DNA of 37,449 nt from Chloroflexota bacterium (GCA_020628815.1 JAHDEN010000045.1:1-37449); one strand, 5' to 3'. Shown: positions 25,181 through 33,596, counted from the stretch's first letter. The notes: generated by a model not told the origin, from the letters alone. Made by a program: numbers and translations.

Positions 25181-26308
25181 ATGAAATTTACACCTTTTGA
25201 CCTTGAATACACCCAATCAAAATGGGAACAAATTGTTGACTTCAACTTAACCGAAAGCGGCGTTCATCCGATCAGCACCCTTGATTTGGTTCAGGGGGAT
25301 GAGTCGGTTATCGCAGAGCTTTTGAAAACTGAAATCAACTATCCACATGTCAACGGCAACCCAGAACTGCGCCAAAATATCGCAGCTTTGTATGATGGCG
25401 CCCAAGGGGAGAAAAACGTGTTGGTTACGGTGGGAGCGGCCGAAGCCAACGACATCATCATGAAAACGCTGTTACAGCCCGGTGATGAGATGGCAACGTT
25501 AACCCCCACCTATAAACAGGTCTGGGGGATTGCAGAAAATGCGGGACACGTTGTCCGGCCGTTTCATTTAAGACCTGAAAACGGTTGGGCCTTAGACATT
25601 GATGATTTGAATGCCCAAGTCAACGAAAAAACCAAAATCATCGCCATCGTCAATCCAAACAATCCAACCGGCCACATCTTTACTGAGGCTGAAATGGACG
25701 CAGTTGTTCAAGCGGCCGATCGAGTGGGTGCTTGGATTTTGGCAGATGAGGTTTATCGTGGTGCTGAGCGAGTTCGAGAAGATGAAAGCCCATCATTTTA
25801 CGGCCGATACGAGCGTGTGTTGGCTTTGGGCAGCATGAGCAAAGCCTATGGGCTGCCTGGGTTGCGCATCGGATGGATCGTGGGGCCTGAAGATATGATT
25901 GAAGAGATTTGGCGCAGGCACGAATACACCACCATTACCGCCACGATGCTGAGCAATCACCTCGCCGCATACGCCTTATCGGCCGATGTCCGCCCCCGTT
26001 TGATCAAGCGCACGCGCGACTATATCCGCAAAGGGTATCCGGTGTTGCAAGCATGGATGGAAGAGCAAGAGGGGCTATTCAGCTACACCCCGCCCGAAGC
26101 CTCGGCCGTGACGTTTGTCCGCTACCACCTCGATGTTAATTCAACCGAGTTAATGGAGACGCTATGCCGTGATGCCAGCGTATTTGTGGGGGCAGGCGAT
26201 TCATTTGGAATGGACCATCATCTCCGGATCGCCTTTGGGCAAGACAAAGAAGTGCTCGACGAAGCGTTCGGCCGCATACGCAAAATAATCCAGCAATTAC
26301 AAAAGTAG
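25181..26308 (+). CDS. Class I/II PLP aminotransferase
   Basis: A 375-aa fold-type I aminotransferase. NPNNPTG (158-164, N161) contacts the PLP ring, D189 and Y192 (ILADEVY) hold the cofactor, K221 (SMSKAYGLPGLR) is the Schiff-base lysine and R229 lies just after. The C-terminal arginine of GMDHHLRIAFG probably binds the substrate carboxylate. The subgroup resembles small-enzyme aspartate/capreomycidine-like aminotransferases; the substrate is unresolved. There is no Shine-Dalgarno, and the gene follows the SDR by 4 nt, so translational coupling is likely. An oxidoreductase with an aminotransferase suggests an amino-acid or amino-sugar side pathway, but that is a guess. Confidence 0.93.
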   Translation: MKFTPFDLEYTQSKWEQIVDFNLTESGVHPISTLDLVQGDESVIAELLKTEINYPHVNGNPELRQNIAALYDGAQGEKNVLVTVGAAEANDIIMKTLLQPGDEMATLTPTYKQVWGIAENAGHVVRPFHLRPENGWALDIDDLNAQVNEKTKIIAIVNPNNPTGHIFTEAEMDAVVQAADRVGAWILADEVYRGAERVREDESPSFYGRYERVLALGSMSKAYGLPGLRIGWIVGPEDMIEEIWRRHEYTTITATMLSNHLAAYALSADVRPRLIKRTRDYIRKGYPVLQAWMEEQEGLFSYTPPEASAVTFVRYHLDVNSTELMETLCRDASVFVGAGDSFGMDHHLRIAFGQDKEVLDEAFGRIRKIIQQLQK

Positions 26309-26312
26309 TTGG

Positions 26313-26340
26313 CCGTTTAAATGGTCAACTATTTAAACGG
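26313..26340. terminator. Bidirectional stem-loop between convergent aminotransferase and aat
   Basis: Perfect 10-bp arms CCGTTTAAAT and ATTTAAACGG surround an 8-nt loop. It begins just after the aminotransferase stop and overlaps the last codons of aat. Confidence 0.6.
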
Positions 26341-27054
26341 ATTTACCGGCTGAATGTTGAGTGCCAACGACAGCAAATGTCGATAATATTCAGCCGTAAT
26401 CGTCGTAATACCCAAGCTGGTTAGATGCGGTGTCTCAAATTGTACATCTAACAAAACAAAGCCACGCTCACGCATGTGGTGCACAAGCCATGCTAAAGCC
26501 ACCTTGCTTGCGTCTGTTTCTTTGCTAAACATGCTTTCCCCGGCAAACATTCCGGCAACCGCAACCCCGTACAAGCCCCCCACCAATTTACCATCTTGCC
26601 ACGTCTCCACGCTGTGTGCCCATCCCAGCTCATGCATCTGGGTGTAGACATCGATAATTTGATCATCGATCCACCCCCCTTTGCGGCCGGGGTCACCACA
26701 CGCCAAAATCACTCCCAAAAAATCTGTGTCTACACGAATCTCAAAAGATGGCTTATTTGATTTCCGCTCAACCTCAACATCGGTGAAATAAGACAGCGAC
26801 CCATCATTGGCTCTAAATTGGGTCCGCTTTAATGTTTTGCGTAGCGATTTTGAGATGTGGAACTTGGTTAGCGGTAATATGGCACGTGGATCAGGATCGT
26901 ACCAATAAATTTCCCCCTCATGAGACATGGGAAAATAACCTTGGCAATAGGCGTTTAATAGTAACTGGGGGGTAAGTTTCGTTTCCAAGAAAAATTTTGC
27001 CTTGACGCGTCCTAATCGGCCTGATATTATGCCAGCATGAATAAGTTCATGCAT
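26329..27054 (-). CDS. aat: Leucyl/phenylalanyl-tRNA-protein transferase
   Basis: This enzyme transfers Leu or Phe from aminoacyl-tRNA to N-terminal Arg/Lys of proteins, marking them for ClpS/ClpAP-type degradation in the N-degron pathway. Family motifs are LLNAYCQGYFPMS, YWYDPDPRAILPL, GWIDDQIIDVY, LGWAHSVETW, LVGGLYGVAVAGMFAGESMFS and LLDVQFETPHL. The start is uncertain: the first ATG is at 27054 (241 aa) and lacks an RBS, the longer frame needs TTG at 27096, and homology begins near LTPQLLLNAY, so TTG at 26988 is also possible. Its 5' end overlaps, on the opposite strand, the promoter and leader ORF of tyrS. Confidence 0.93.
   Translation of the reverse strand: MHELIHAGIISGRLGRVKAKFFLETKLTPQLLLNAYCQGYFPMSHEGEIYWYDPDPRAILPLTKFHISKSLRKTLKRTQFRANDGSLSYFTDVEVERKSNKPSFEIRVDTDFLGVILACGDPGRKGGWIDDQIIDVYTQMHELGWAHSVETWQDGKLVGGLYGVAVAGMFAGESMFSKETDASKVALAWLVHHMRERGFVLLDVQFETPHLTSLGITTITAEYYRHLLSLALNIQPVNPFK
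27002..27030 (+). promoter_or_regulatory. Sigma-70-like promoter of the tyrS leader
   Basis: -35 TTGACG (27002-27007), 17-bp spacer, -10 TATTAT (27025-27030). Six bases follow, then the ATG at 27037, so +1 would fall on that ATG. This is one of the best promoter matches in the window. Confidence 0.78.
27035..27052. promoter_or_regulatory. 18-bp palindrome at the tyrS leader start (operator candidate)
   Basis: GCATGAA, TAAG, TTCATGC is a perfect 7-bp dyad with a 4-nt centre. It covers the predicted transcription start and the start codon of the leader ORF. It also covers the possible aat ATG at 27054 on the other strand. It could be a repressor site or an RNA hairpin that hides the start codon. 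Confidence 0.5.
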
Positions 27055-27123
27055 GCCGTTTACTATTATTATTCGATTTCGACGATGCGCCACCAAAGTA
27101 TTGGTGGCATGGCCGGTTATTGA
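27037..27123 (+). CDS. Tyr-rich leader peptide of tyrS (attenuation control)
   Basis: A 28-codon ORF that begins MNKFMHAV, continues with four consecutive Tyr codons (TAC TAT TAT TAT, 27061-27072) and ends GGMAGY before TGA. Its ATG coincides with the predicted transcription start, so it would be translated from a leaderless mRNA. It precedes an RNA hairpin, a competing antiterminator segment and a terminator, and the next gene on the strand is tyrS. Runs of the cognate amino acid upstream of a synthetase gene are the hallmark of ribosome-mediated attenuation, as in the E. coli pheST leader. I am not aware of a described tyrS case of this type. Confidence 0.75.
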   Translation: MNKFMHAVYYYYSISTMRHQSIGGMAGY

Positions 27124-27176
27124 GGCATGCCCAAAATTCTCGATTTCATAACACGGCCATGGCCGTGTTTTTTTTT
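27089..27176 (+). promoter_or_regulatory. tyrS attenuator: leader hairpin, antiterminator, terminator
   Basis: Hairpin 1 is GCCACCAA / TTGGTGGC (27089-27096 with 27101-27108, loop AGTA). Segment CATGGCCG (27108-27115) is exactly complementary to CGGCCATG (27154-27161) in the 5' half of the terminator, giving an 8-bp antiterminator. A ribosome stalled at the Tyr codons (27061-27072) leaves this segment free. A ribosome that reaches the stop codon (27121-27123) covers it, so the terminator can form. GGCATG (27106-27111) can also pair with CATGCC (27126-27131), a possible extra switch. Confidence 0.7.
27150..27176 (+). terminator. Intrinsic terminator within the tyrS leader
   Basis: AACACGGCCATGGCCGTGTT is a perfect 20-bp palindrome (8-bp stem with CATG loop) followed by nine T residues. 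On the plus strand there is no gene upstream except the leader ORF, so it fits an attenuator rather than a gene-end terminator. Confidence 0.88.
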
Positions 27177-27328
27177 GCCTAAAAATATTTTAAAAACACA
27201 CTTTTTCGTAATGTATTGGCAATTAGTTTAAACAATTTCAAGGTTCAAGATACATTTGAATCGGCCGTCTTTCAGAATAAAACGACGCCACTAATTCAGC
27301 CAAGTGATTACTCAGTCTGAAATACCTT
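27177..27328 (+). other. Leader between the attenuator and tyrS
   Basis: A 152-nt AT-rich stretch with one CGGCCG site. I see no second terminator, no T-box consensus and only a poor Shine-Dalgarno before the tyrS ATG. Confidence 0.5.
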
Positions 27329-28597
27329 ATGACAAACACAATCTTAAATGAACTTCAATGGCGCGATCTTGTTTTTGATTTTACAGAGCACATTCCAGAG
27401 CTCGTCAAAAATGAAAAAATCTCGCTTTACAATGGATTTGATCCCACCGCTGACTCTCTGCACGTAGGCCACTTGGTCCCTATGTTGGCACTGGCCCGGT
27501 TTCAACGCTTTGGCCATACCCCTATCGCCTTAGCTGGCGGCGGCACCGGCATGATCGGTGACCCTAGCGGCCGGAGTGCGGAACGCAATTTACTCTCACG
27601 AGAGCAGCTTCAGCATAATCTCGACAAAATTCGTGGCCAGCTTGCCATGCTGCTCGATTTCGACGTTAAAACAAATCCTGCCAAACTTGTAAACAATGCT
27701 GATTGGCTTGAAAAACTCAACCTGATCGACTTTCTGCGTGACATCGGCAAGCAGTTCAGCGTCAATACGATGCTGCAGAAAGACTCTGTTAAAGGGCGCA
27801 TGGATGGCGGCATTTCCTACACAGAGTTTAGCTACATGCTGCTCCAATCATACGACTTTCTCCACTTGTACAGAGAGCACAATTGCGTGTTGCAAACGGG
27901 TGGCAGCGATCAATGGGGCAATATCACGGCCGGAACTGACTTGATCCGACGCGAAGGCAGCCGGGCGCATGCGCTGGTTTACCACCTGATCACAAAAGCG
28001 GACGGATCTAAGTTCGGAAAAACCGCTTCTGGGTCCGTCTGGCTCGATGCCGAAAAAACATCCCCCTTCCGCTTCTACCAATTTTGGATCAATGCGGGAG
28101 ATAACGATGTCATTCCGTATCTCAAAAAGTTCACCTTCTTAGATGAAGGGACTGTGACCGAATTGGCCAGCGACCATGCAGAGGCACCCCATCGGCGGGT
28201 GGCTCACAAACGCTTGGCACAAGAAGTAACAAAAATGGTCCACGGTGAAACCGCTTTAGCCAATGCAGAGCAGGCCACCAACGTTCTTTTTGGTGGGTCA
28301 ATTGATGGCTTGGGCGCAGCTCAAATTAGTGACATTTTTGCCGAAGTTTCTTCAACCGAAATTCAAGGTCACGAAATGGACGGCGGAAAGTCTATTGTGG
28401 ATGTTTTGGCTGAAAGCGGTGTCGCTTCGGGCAAAAAAGATGCTCGCAGATCAATTGATGGCGGCGGTATTTATGTCAACAATATAAAGTCTTCTGGCAC
28501 TGACCAGATGCTGAGTCGCTCAGATGCGATTGAAGGCAAGTTTATTATTCTGCGCAAAGGTAAAAAGGGATATCATCTCTTAAAAATCGTAGACTAA
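27329..28597 (+). CDS. tyrS: Tyrosyl-tRNA synthetase
   Basis: A 422-aa class I aminoacyl-tRNA synthetase that charges tRNA-Tyr in the cytoplasm. The HIGH motif is HVGH (45-48) inside GFDPTADSLHVGHLVPM; the tyrosine pocket includes GGGTGMIGDPSGR and SDQWGN (193-198); the KMSKS counterpart is KFGKT (228-232). The C-terminal S4-like RNA-binding domain covers about 355-420 (VASGKKDARRSIDGGGIYVN, then FIILRKGKKGYHL). The KFGKT form and length are typical of the TyrRS type with a C-terminal S4 domain. The upstream leader suggests control by charged tRNA-Tyr. It is followed by a strong terminator. Confidence 0.97.
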   Translation: MTNTILNELQWRDLVFDFTEHIPELVKNEKISLYNGFDPTADSLHVGHLVPMLALARFQRFGHTPIALAGGGTGMIGDPSGRSAERNLLSREQLQHNLDKIRGQLAMLLDFDVKTNPAKLVNNADWLEKLNLIDFLRDIGKQFSVNTMLQKDSVKGRMDGGISYTEFSYMLLQSYDFLHLYREHNCVLQTGGSDQWGNITAGTDLIRREGSRAHALVYHLITKADGSKFGKTASGSVWLDAEKTSPFRFYQFWINAGDNDVIPYLKKFTFLDEGTVTELASDHAEAPHRRVAHKRLAQEVTKMVHGETALANAEQATNVLFGGSIDGLGAAQISDIFAEVSSTEIQGHEMDGGKSIVDVLAESGVASGKKDARRSIDGGGIYVNNIKSSGTDQMLSRSDAIEGKFIILRKGKKGYHLLKIVD

Positions 28598-28618
28598 TAA
28601 TCTGTTGCGTTTTTATAC

Positions 28619-28655
28619 AAAAAGAGGTTGACATCGGGGTTAACCTCTTTTTTTG
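28619..28655 (+). terminator. Rho-independent terminator of tyrS
   Basis: Stem AAAAAGAGGTT / AACCTCTTTTT with a 12-nt loop and a run of T residues, starting 22 nt after the tyrS stop. Confidence 0.9.
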
Positions 28656-28718
28656 TGCCTACTATCTTACAATTACCCTTACCTAAGGGGGAAAACAGTA
28701 CCGTTATGACGTACTTTT

Positions 28719-28748
28719 TTGTTCTTTTGCCTCTAGAAACGCTATAAT
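28719..28748 (+). promoter_or_regulatory. Promoter of rpsA with a long leader
   Basis: A perfect -10 TATAAT (28743-28748) follows a weak -35 TTGTTC (28719-28724) by 18 bp. The predicted leader is about 150 nt. It contains a four-codon ORF (ATG CTC CTA GTT TAG) preceded by GGAAA. S1 leaders are often autoregulatory, but I see no strong stable hairpin here. Confidence 0.6.
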
Positions 28749-28903
28749 TCAGCCCGGAAATTTATGCTCCTAGTTTAGCAGTATTGAGTAGGCGCAAACC
28801 GGTATTTGGGGAGTCAAACATCATATCGAGTTTATTGAAGATAGGTGTTGCCGAATACAGGGGAAGCGAAATATTTCAATTCGAAGGTATCAACTAAAAA
28901 TTT

Positions 28904-30052
28904 ATGAGTTCAGAACAGTCGGCTGATATAGCCAGCCATCCTATGGCTTTTTTGTTAGAGGGAGATTTCGGACTTCACGTCCCTAAAACCGGTGATATTT
29001 GCACCGGCCATATCGTTTCAATCTCAGGTAGCCACATCCTTGTGGATATCGGGGCCAAGTCTGAGGGCTACATTGACCCGAGGGAAGTTGAGCAACTGCC
29101 TCCTGAAGAGCGGGACGAGCTTGAAATTGGTGGGGAAGTCACCGTCATGATCACGAATGCCGAAGATAGCCGCGGCAATATTAGTCTCTCGATTACACAA
29201 GCGATCATGGCCAATGAGTGGTCTAATGCAAAAGCACTTCTTGAATCAGCAGAAGAAGTTGAAGTTCAAATTTTAGGTAAAAATCGTGGCGGATTGCTAA
29301 CGCAAGTCGGCCGGTTACGTGGATTTGTACCCGCTTCTCAACTTGGTCTAACCCAACAAGAGTATCGGGATGATTTCATCATGTCGCAATTCCAAGGTAA
29401 AACACTCAAAGCCAAAGTGATCGAGGTTGATCCTGATCGGAATCGCTTGATTTTGTCTGCCAAAGAAGCGGCCGACAAAGCTAAAAAATCTAAACGACTT
29501 GAGAAAATCGCTCATATCGACGAAGGTGCCGTCTTGAATGGTAAAATCGTCAACATGGAGCGCTTCGGTATCTTTGTAGATGTCGGAGGAATTCAAGGCT
29601 TGGTTCACCTCTCAGAATTAAGCTGGAGCCGAATCACATCCCCAGAAGAACTCTACTCTATCGGAGAAGAGGTTGAGGTCATCGTCTTAAATATCGATGA
29701 AGAAAAAGCACGTATCGCTCTTAGCATCAAACGACTAAAAGATGATCCGTGGAAAGTTGCTGATGGTGTCTTTACTGAAGGTACCCTTGCTAAGGCTAGA
29801 ATCACCAAAATTGAGAAATATGGTGCCTTTGCAGAACTGCAACACGATGTCTCACTCGAAGGGCTCATTCACTTATCAGAATTCAAAGGTGGCAAGATTA
29901 AACATCCGTCTCACGCAGTAGCAGAGGGGGAGATTGTCACGGTTGAAATCATTAAGATTGACATTGACAAGCGCCAGTTGGGGCTAAGTCTTAATATTTC
30001 ACAAGAACTAGAAGAAGAATTCGAACCATCCTTAAGTGAAAATGAGTCATAA
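28904..30052 (+). CDS. rpsA: 30S ribosomal protein S1 (four S1 domains)
   Basis: A 382-aa RNA-binding protein with four S1/OB domains at about 30-98, 115-187, 206-276 and 292-364. The first begins GDICTGHIVSISGSHILVDIG; the third and fourth have the FGIFVDVGGIQGLVHLSELS and YGAFAEL...GLIHLSEF cores typical of S1. Four domains rather than six is normal outside proteobacteria. It helps mRNA bind the 30S subunit. The acidic tail (EEEFEPSLSENES) is usual. No Shine-Dalgarno precedes the ATG, as is common for rpsA. Confidence 0.93.
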   Translation: MSSEQSADIASHPMAFLLEGDFGLHVPKTGDICTGHIVSISGSHILVDIGAKSEGYIDPREVEQLPPEERDELEIGGEVTVMITNAEDSRGNISLSITQAIMANEWSNAKALLESAEEVEVQILGKNRGGLLTQVGRLRGFVPASQLGLTQQEYRDDFIMSQFQGKTLKAKVIEVDPDRNRLILSAKEAADKAKKSKRLEKIAHIDEGAVLNGKIVNMERFGIFVDVGGIQGLVHLSELSWSRITSPEELYSIGEEVEVIVLNIDEEKARIALSIKRLKDDPWKVADGVFTEGTLAKARITKIEKYGAFAELQHDVSLEGLIHLSEFKGGKIKHPSHAVAEGEIVTVEIIKIDIDKRQLGLSLNISQELEEEFEPSLSENES

Positions 30053-30447
30053 ATAACCTTTACAGTAGGTTTTTGGGCCATTTCCAGTCAAAAATCAACC
30101 AAATAGCTCGCCTAACGAAACTCTAACTGGTGTTAGCGGTTAAACCATCTTAAAATTATCTTGGTAAATGTACTAAATTCGCCATTGTGCTATAGCTAGA
30201 AAAAGTTTATTCTTTTAACTATTGTCGTAGTGGCTCGGAAACAGGTCATTGAATCAAGTAGACGTCACAAGCTACTTCTGAACCTGTAAAGGCTGACACC
30301 CAGATTGTGACATTAGTTTTGATAGTCGGCCGTTAACACCACGAATCAACCTTTGCAGTCATTTTTACTAATCAGACAGATATTAGGTTGTTATCATAAA
30401 TTGACGCAGGCAACGTGCCTGATGTTAAGCAAAATGAGGCTTTATAC
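30053..30447 (+). other. rpsA-clpC intergenic region: hairpins and promoter candidate
   Basis: This stretch contains a weak hairpin AACCT/AGGTT with T5 just after rpsA (30055-30074), a two-part stem-loop at 30241-30287 (ACAGGT/ACCTGT outside, AAGTAG/CTACTT inside) and, at 30401-30421, TTGACG followed at once by the dyad CAGGCA-ACG-TGCCTG. The -10 that would pair with TTGACG (TGTTAA near 30423-30428) is poor. I saw no CIRCE repeat and no credible ORF. Confidence 0.5.
30401..30421 (+). promoter_or_regulatory. Candidate clpC promoter -35 with adjacent dyad operator
   Basis: TTGACG (30401-30406) is followed directly by the perfect dyad CAGGCA / TGCCTG (30407-30412, 30416-30421), which would occupy the spacer of the promoter. 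A protein bound there would block clpC transcription. The weak -10 makes this tentative. Confidence 0.4.
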
Positions 30448-32940
30448 ATGAATTCAAAGAACTGGGAACGTTTTACACAACGTGCACGGCGAGTTCTCAG
30501 CCTAGCTCAAGAAGAAGCAGAGCGGCTCAACCATAATTACATTGGTAGCGAGCATCTTCTCATCGGTTTACTTCGAGAAGAAGGGGGCGTTGCAGGGCGT
30601 GTCTTACGCGATGTTGGACTAGAAGTCGGCCGTGTTCAAGCTATGGTTGAACGCATGGTTGGCACTGGCACCCGTACACCTTTCACTAAAATTGAACTAG
30701 CCCCAACCACCAAAAGAGTTCTCGAACTTGCGGTTGAAGAGGCTCGACGCATGGGGCAGCACTACATTTCGACCGAGCATCTTCTGCTGGGTCTGGCCCG
30801 TCAAAATGATGGAACAGTTGTCGACATTCTTAAGAAGTTCGGCGTAACAACGGAACAGATTCGTCGTCAAACTCGACGGATGCTCAAAGAGAGCCCTGTT
30901 CCAGCCAGCGAAAACAAAGATCAGCGTCGTCCACGCAAATCATCAAAAGACAAATCAAAAACCCCATTGATGGATCAATTGGCTACAGACCTTACGTCTA
31001 TGGCTGAAGATGGCAAACTAGATCCTGTCATCGGCCGTCAAATGGAAATTGAGCGGGTGATCCAAATTTTGGCACGCCGCAGCAAAAATAATCCAGCCCT
31101 AATCGGGGAACCCGGCGTTGGTAAAACCGCCATCGTTGAAGGGTTAGCCCAACGGGTTGTTGAAGGCAAAGTGCCTGAAATTTTGCAAGACAAACGTGTT
31201 TTGCAACTGGATGTTGGTAGTTTGGTAGCTGGCACGATGTATCGTGGCCAATTTGAAGAACGACTCAAACGAATCATTGATGAGCTGAAATCTAGCGACT
31301 CGATTTTGTTTATCGACGAAGTACATATGCTCGTTGGTGCAGGTTCGGCCGGTTCTTCTGTCGATGCGGCAAACATCTTAAAACCAGCTCTTGCTCGCGG
31401 TGAGCTCCAAACCATTGGTGCCACGACCCTAGAAGAGTATCGCAAACATATCGAAAGTGATGCGGCTTTGGAACGGCGTTTCCAACCGATCCATGTGGAT
31501 GAACCATCGCCAGAAGAAGCGGTGCAAATTTTGCACGGTGTAAAAGCGGCGTACGAGCAACATCACAACCTTGAAATTACTGAAGAAGCGGTAGAAGCAG
31601 CAGTTAAGCTTTCTACTCGCTATGTAACGGAACGTTTCTTGCCAGACAAGGCGATTGACTTGATTGATGAAGGCGCTAGCCGTGTACGCATGTACCGTGC
31701 ACCACAAATGGCTGACATCAATGCTGTTTACGACAATCTGCGTGATTTACGTAATCAGCGGGAAGTTGCCTTGGACGAAGGGCGTTTTGAAGACGCGGCC
31801 AATTTGCGCGAAGAAGAAGAAAAACTGCAACGCAGTTTGGACGATATGCGCGCAGGCAAACAAGGATACAACTTGCAGGTAACGGCCGAAGACATTGCTG
31901 AAGTTTTGGCGATGTGGACCGGTATTCCTGTTTTGCAATTGACTGAAGAAGAATCAGCTCGCTTGCTCCGGATGGAAGAAGCGTTGCGTGATGCGATTAT
32001 CGGTCAAAACGAAGCGATTGTTTCAATCTCGAAAGCAGTTCGCCGCGCTCGTGCAGGGCTAAAAGATCCTCGCCGGCCGATCGGTTCATTCATTTTCTTA
32101 GGCCCAACAGGTGTTGGTAAAACTGAGTTAACTAAGGCATTGGCCGAGTTCCTGTTCGGAACCGCAGACGCTTTGATTCAGTTGGATATGTCTGAGTTTA
32201 TGGAACGCCACAGTGTGAGCCGCTTGGTTGGTTCCCCTCCCGGCTATGTAGGATATGAAGATGCAGGACAGCTGACTGAAGCGATTCGTCGCCGGCCGTA
32301 TTCGATCGTTGTTTTCGATGAGATCGAAAAAGCGCATCCTGAAACGTTCAATATCTTGCTACAGATCATGGAAGAAGGGCAGTTGTCTGACGCAAAAGGT
32401 CAAAAAGTTGACTTTAGAAATGCGATTATCATCATGACATCAAACGTTGGTGCAGATGCGATCAAACGTCAGCCAAACTTAGGTTTTGCCTTCCAACAAG
32501 ATAGCGCAGTCATGGAAGCGGCCGAACATTCTGACATGCAGAAAAAACTGATGGATGAGCTCAAACGAGCGTTCAAGCCAGAGTTTATCAACCGTGTCGA
32601 TTCAGTCGTCGTGTTCCGCCAACTTTCGAAAGAGCACATTCGCGAAATCGTTAATATCCAACTTGAGGAAGTTAACGAGCGTTTGGCAGAAAACGAAATC
32701 CGGATTACTGCGACCGAGGCAGCCAAAGATTGGATCGCCGAGGAAGGATATGATCCAGAATATGGCGCACGCCCACTCCGTCGGGTTATCCAGATGGAGA
32801 TCGAAGATCGGATGTCTGATGAAGTATTGGCAGGTAAGATCGTTGAAGGCTCTGTTGTTTCGGTAGATTTTGTTGAAGGCGAAGTTGTCTTGAGCGTAAC
32901 GGAACAAGAAAAGAAAGAGCTTGAGGCTGAACCGCTCTAA
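30448..32940 (+). CDS. clpC: ATP-dependent Clp protease ATPase subunit ClpC
   Basis: An 830-aa HSP100 unfoldase that feeds substrates to ClpP. Order of parts: two Clp N-domain repeats (1-145), AAA-1 with Walker A GEPGVGKT (220-227), Walker B ILFIDE (286-291) and pore loop YRGQFEER (265-272); a short middle domain with UVR-like helices (430-470), which marks ClpC rather than ClpB; AAA-2 with GPTGVGKT (552-559), [10 protein letters not shown] (621-630) and pore motif GYVGYE (599-604). I start at ATG 30448, which has GAGG 8 nt upstream and begins [14 protein letters not shown]; the longer frame would use GTG at 30415. CGGCCG sites occur in it in all three codon frames. A strong terminator follows. 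Confidence 0.97.
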   Translation: MNSKNWERFTQRARRVLSLAQEEAERLNHNYIGSEHLLIGLLREEGGVAGRVLRDVGLEVGRVQAMVERMVGTGTRTPFTKIELAPTTKRVLELAVEEARRMGQHYISTEHLLLGLARQNDGTVVDILKKFGVTTEQIRRQTRRMLKESPVPASENKDQRRPRKSSKDKSKTPLMDQLATDLTSMAEDGKLDPVIGRQMEIERVIQILARRSKNNPALIGEPGVGKTAIVEGLAQRVVEGKVPEILQDKRVLQLDVGSLVAGTMYRGQFEERLKRIIDELKSSDSILFIDEVHMLVGAGSAGSSVDAANILKPALARGELQTIGATTLEEYRKHIESDAALERRFQPIHVDEPSPEEAVQILHGVKAAYEQHHNLEITEEAVEAAVKLSTRYVTERFLPDKAIDLIDEGASRVRMYRAPQMADINAVYDNLRDLRNQREVALDEGRFEDAANLREEEEKLQRSLDDMRAGKQGYNLQVTAEDIAEVLAMWTGIPVLQLTEEESARLLRMEEALRDAIIGQNEAIVSISKAVRRARAGLKDPRRPIGSFIFLGPTGVGKTELTKALAEFLFGTADALIQLDMSEFMERHSVSRLVGSPPGYVGYEDAGQLTEAIRRRPYSIVVFDEIEKAHPETFNILLQIMEEGQLSDAKGQKVDFRNAIIIMTSNVGADAIKRQPNLGFAFQQDSAVMEAAEHSDMQKKLMDELKRAFKPEFINRVDSVVVFRQLSKEHIREIVNIQLEEVNERLAENEIRITATEAAKDWIAEEGYDPEYGARPLRRVIQMEIEDRMSDEVLAGKIVEGSVVSVDFVEGEVVLSVTEQEKKELEAEPL

Positions 32941-32962
32941 GCCAAATTAGAAAGCAGAAATC

Positions 32963-32997
32963 AAAAAGGCCACTGGGAAACCGGTGGCCTTTTTTTA
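32963..32997. terminator. Terminator of clpC (bidirectional)
   Basis: Stem AAAAAGGCCACTGG / CCGGTGGCCTTTTT with a GAAA loop and T8. It also faces the convergent LysM lipoprotein gene. Confidence 0.92.
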
Positions 32998-33018
32998 TTT
33001 AAGCTTACTTATTATTAG

Positions 33019-33489
33019 TTATTCTGGAATTTGAAGTTCCCAGCCGACTTCGATTAAATCTCTGTCTGTGATTAGGTCTAGATTTGCGCTATAAAGCTCA
33101 TCTAACGATACGTCAAAGCTTTCAGCAATTTCGCTGAGGGTGTCCCCATCTACGACAGTGTACACCTCTCCAGACAACGTCACCTCAACCAGTTGCAGCG
33201 GCCCGCTGTCAGACGCAGAAGGACCAGCTCCTGTTAAGATGGGACCATCTGGATCAGGGGTAAATGTAGGAAAAAGGGTCGGCTGAGGCGTTCGTGTGGG
33301 GGTTGGCGTTGCATCTTCGCTGGGGGTAGGTGTCTGTGTTGGCCCAATGCCTAAATCGGCCGAGACATCTTCAACAAAGCTTTCTACCTCTCCATTTCCA
33401 ACAGGTAAATTTCCGTCACCAAAAGCGCCACAAGCTGGCAATAAAAATAATATTCCAAGTAAAATTAGCAGAGTCACTATCCTATTCAT
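33019..33489 (-). CDS. LysM-domain lipoprotein with Thr-Pro linker
   Basis: A 156-aa lipoprotein. From the ATG at 33489 the signal peptide runs to lipobox LPAC with Cys20. A Thr/Pro-rich linker (TQTPTPSED, TPTPTRTPQPT) leads to a C-terminal LysM domain at about 107-156 (YTVVDGDTLSEIAESFDVSLDEL). It is probably anchored in the membrane and bound to peptidoglycan by LysM. An ATG at 33516 would add nine residues that spoil the lipoprotein N-terminus. It is convergent with clpC and divergent from the dehydrogenase. Confidence 0.88.
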   Translation of the reverse strand: MNRIVTLLILLGILFLLPACGAFGDGNLPVGNGEVESFVEDVSADLGIGPTQTPTPSEDATPTPTRTPQPTLFPTFTPDPDGPILTGAGPSASDSGPLQLVEVTLSGEVYTVVDGDTLSEIAESFDVSLDELYSANLDLITDRDLIEVGWELQIPE

Positions 33490-33539
33490 GGTTAAAGGGT
33501 AACACAAGGTGATCATAATTTAAACAGGAGAGAAATCAT

Positions 33540-33596
33540 ATGACCCATCCACCTAAAGGTGCGATTGGTCAAGTGGCTTCTGTCTTATTTGATTAG
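33540..33596 (+). CDS. Putative 18-codon ORF upstream of the dehydrogenase
   Basis: MTHPPKGAIGQVASVLFD, preceded by AGGAG 9 nt before the ATG, which is a better RBS than that of the gene after it. It ends 48 nt before the dehydrogenase ATG. No family is recognisable. It may be a leader ORF or a chance RBS. Confidence 0.3.
   Translation: MTHPPKGAIGQVASVLFD

Noticed and set aside
27150-27176. Palindrome plus T-tract as terminator of aat
   Set aside because: aat runs leftward away from this point, so it cannot be its terminator. The T-tract is on the plus strand, facing tyrS.
27177-27328. T-box riboswitch upstream of tyrS
   Set aside because: I looked for the AGGGTGGNACCGCG-type T-box sequence and a specifier loop between the promoter and tyrS and found neither. 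The Tyr-codon leader explains the terminator better.
30361-30447. CIRCE element for clpC
   Set aside because: The TTAGCACTC-N9-GAGTGCTAA consensus is absent; only unrelated short dyads are present.
31038-31445. Minus-strand ORF of 135 codons within clpC
   Set aside because: It is a shadow of the highly conserved AAA-1 region of clpC, with Ser/Arg-rich composition and no matching domain.
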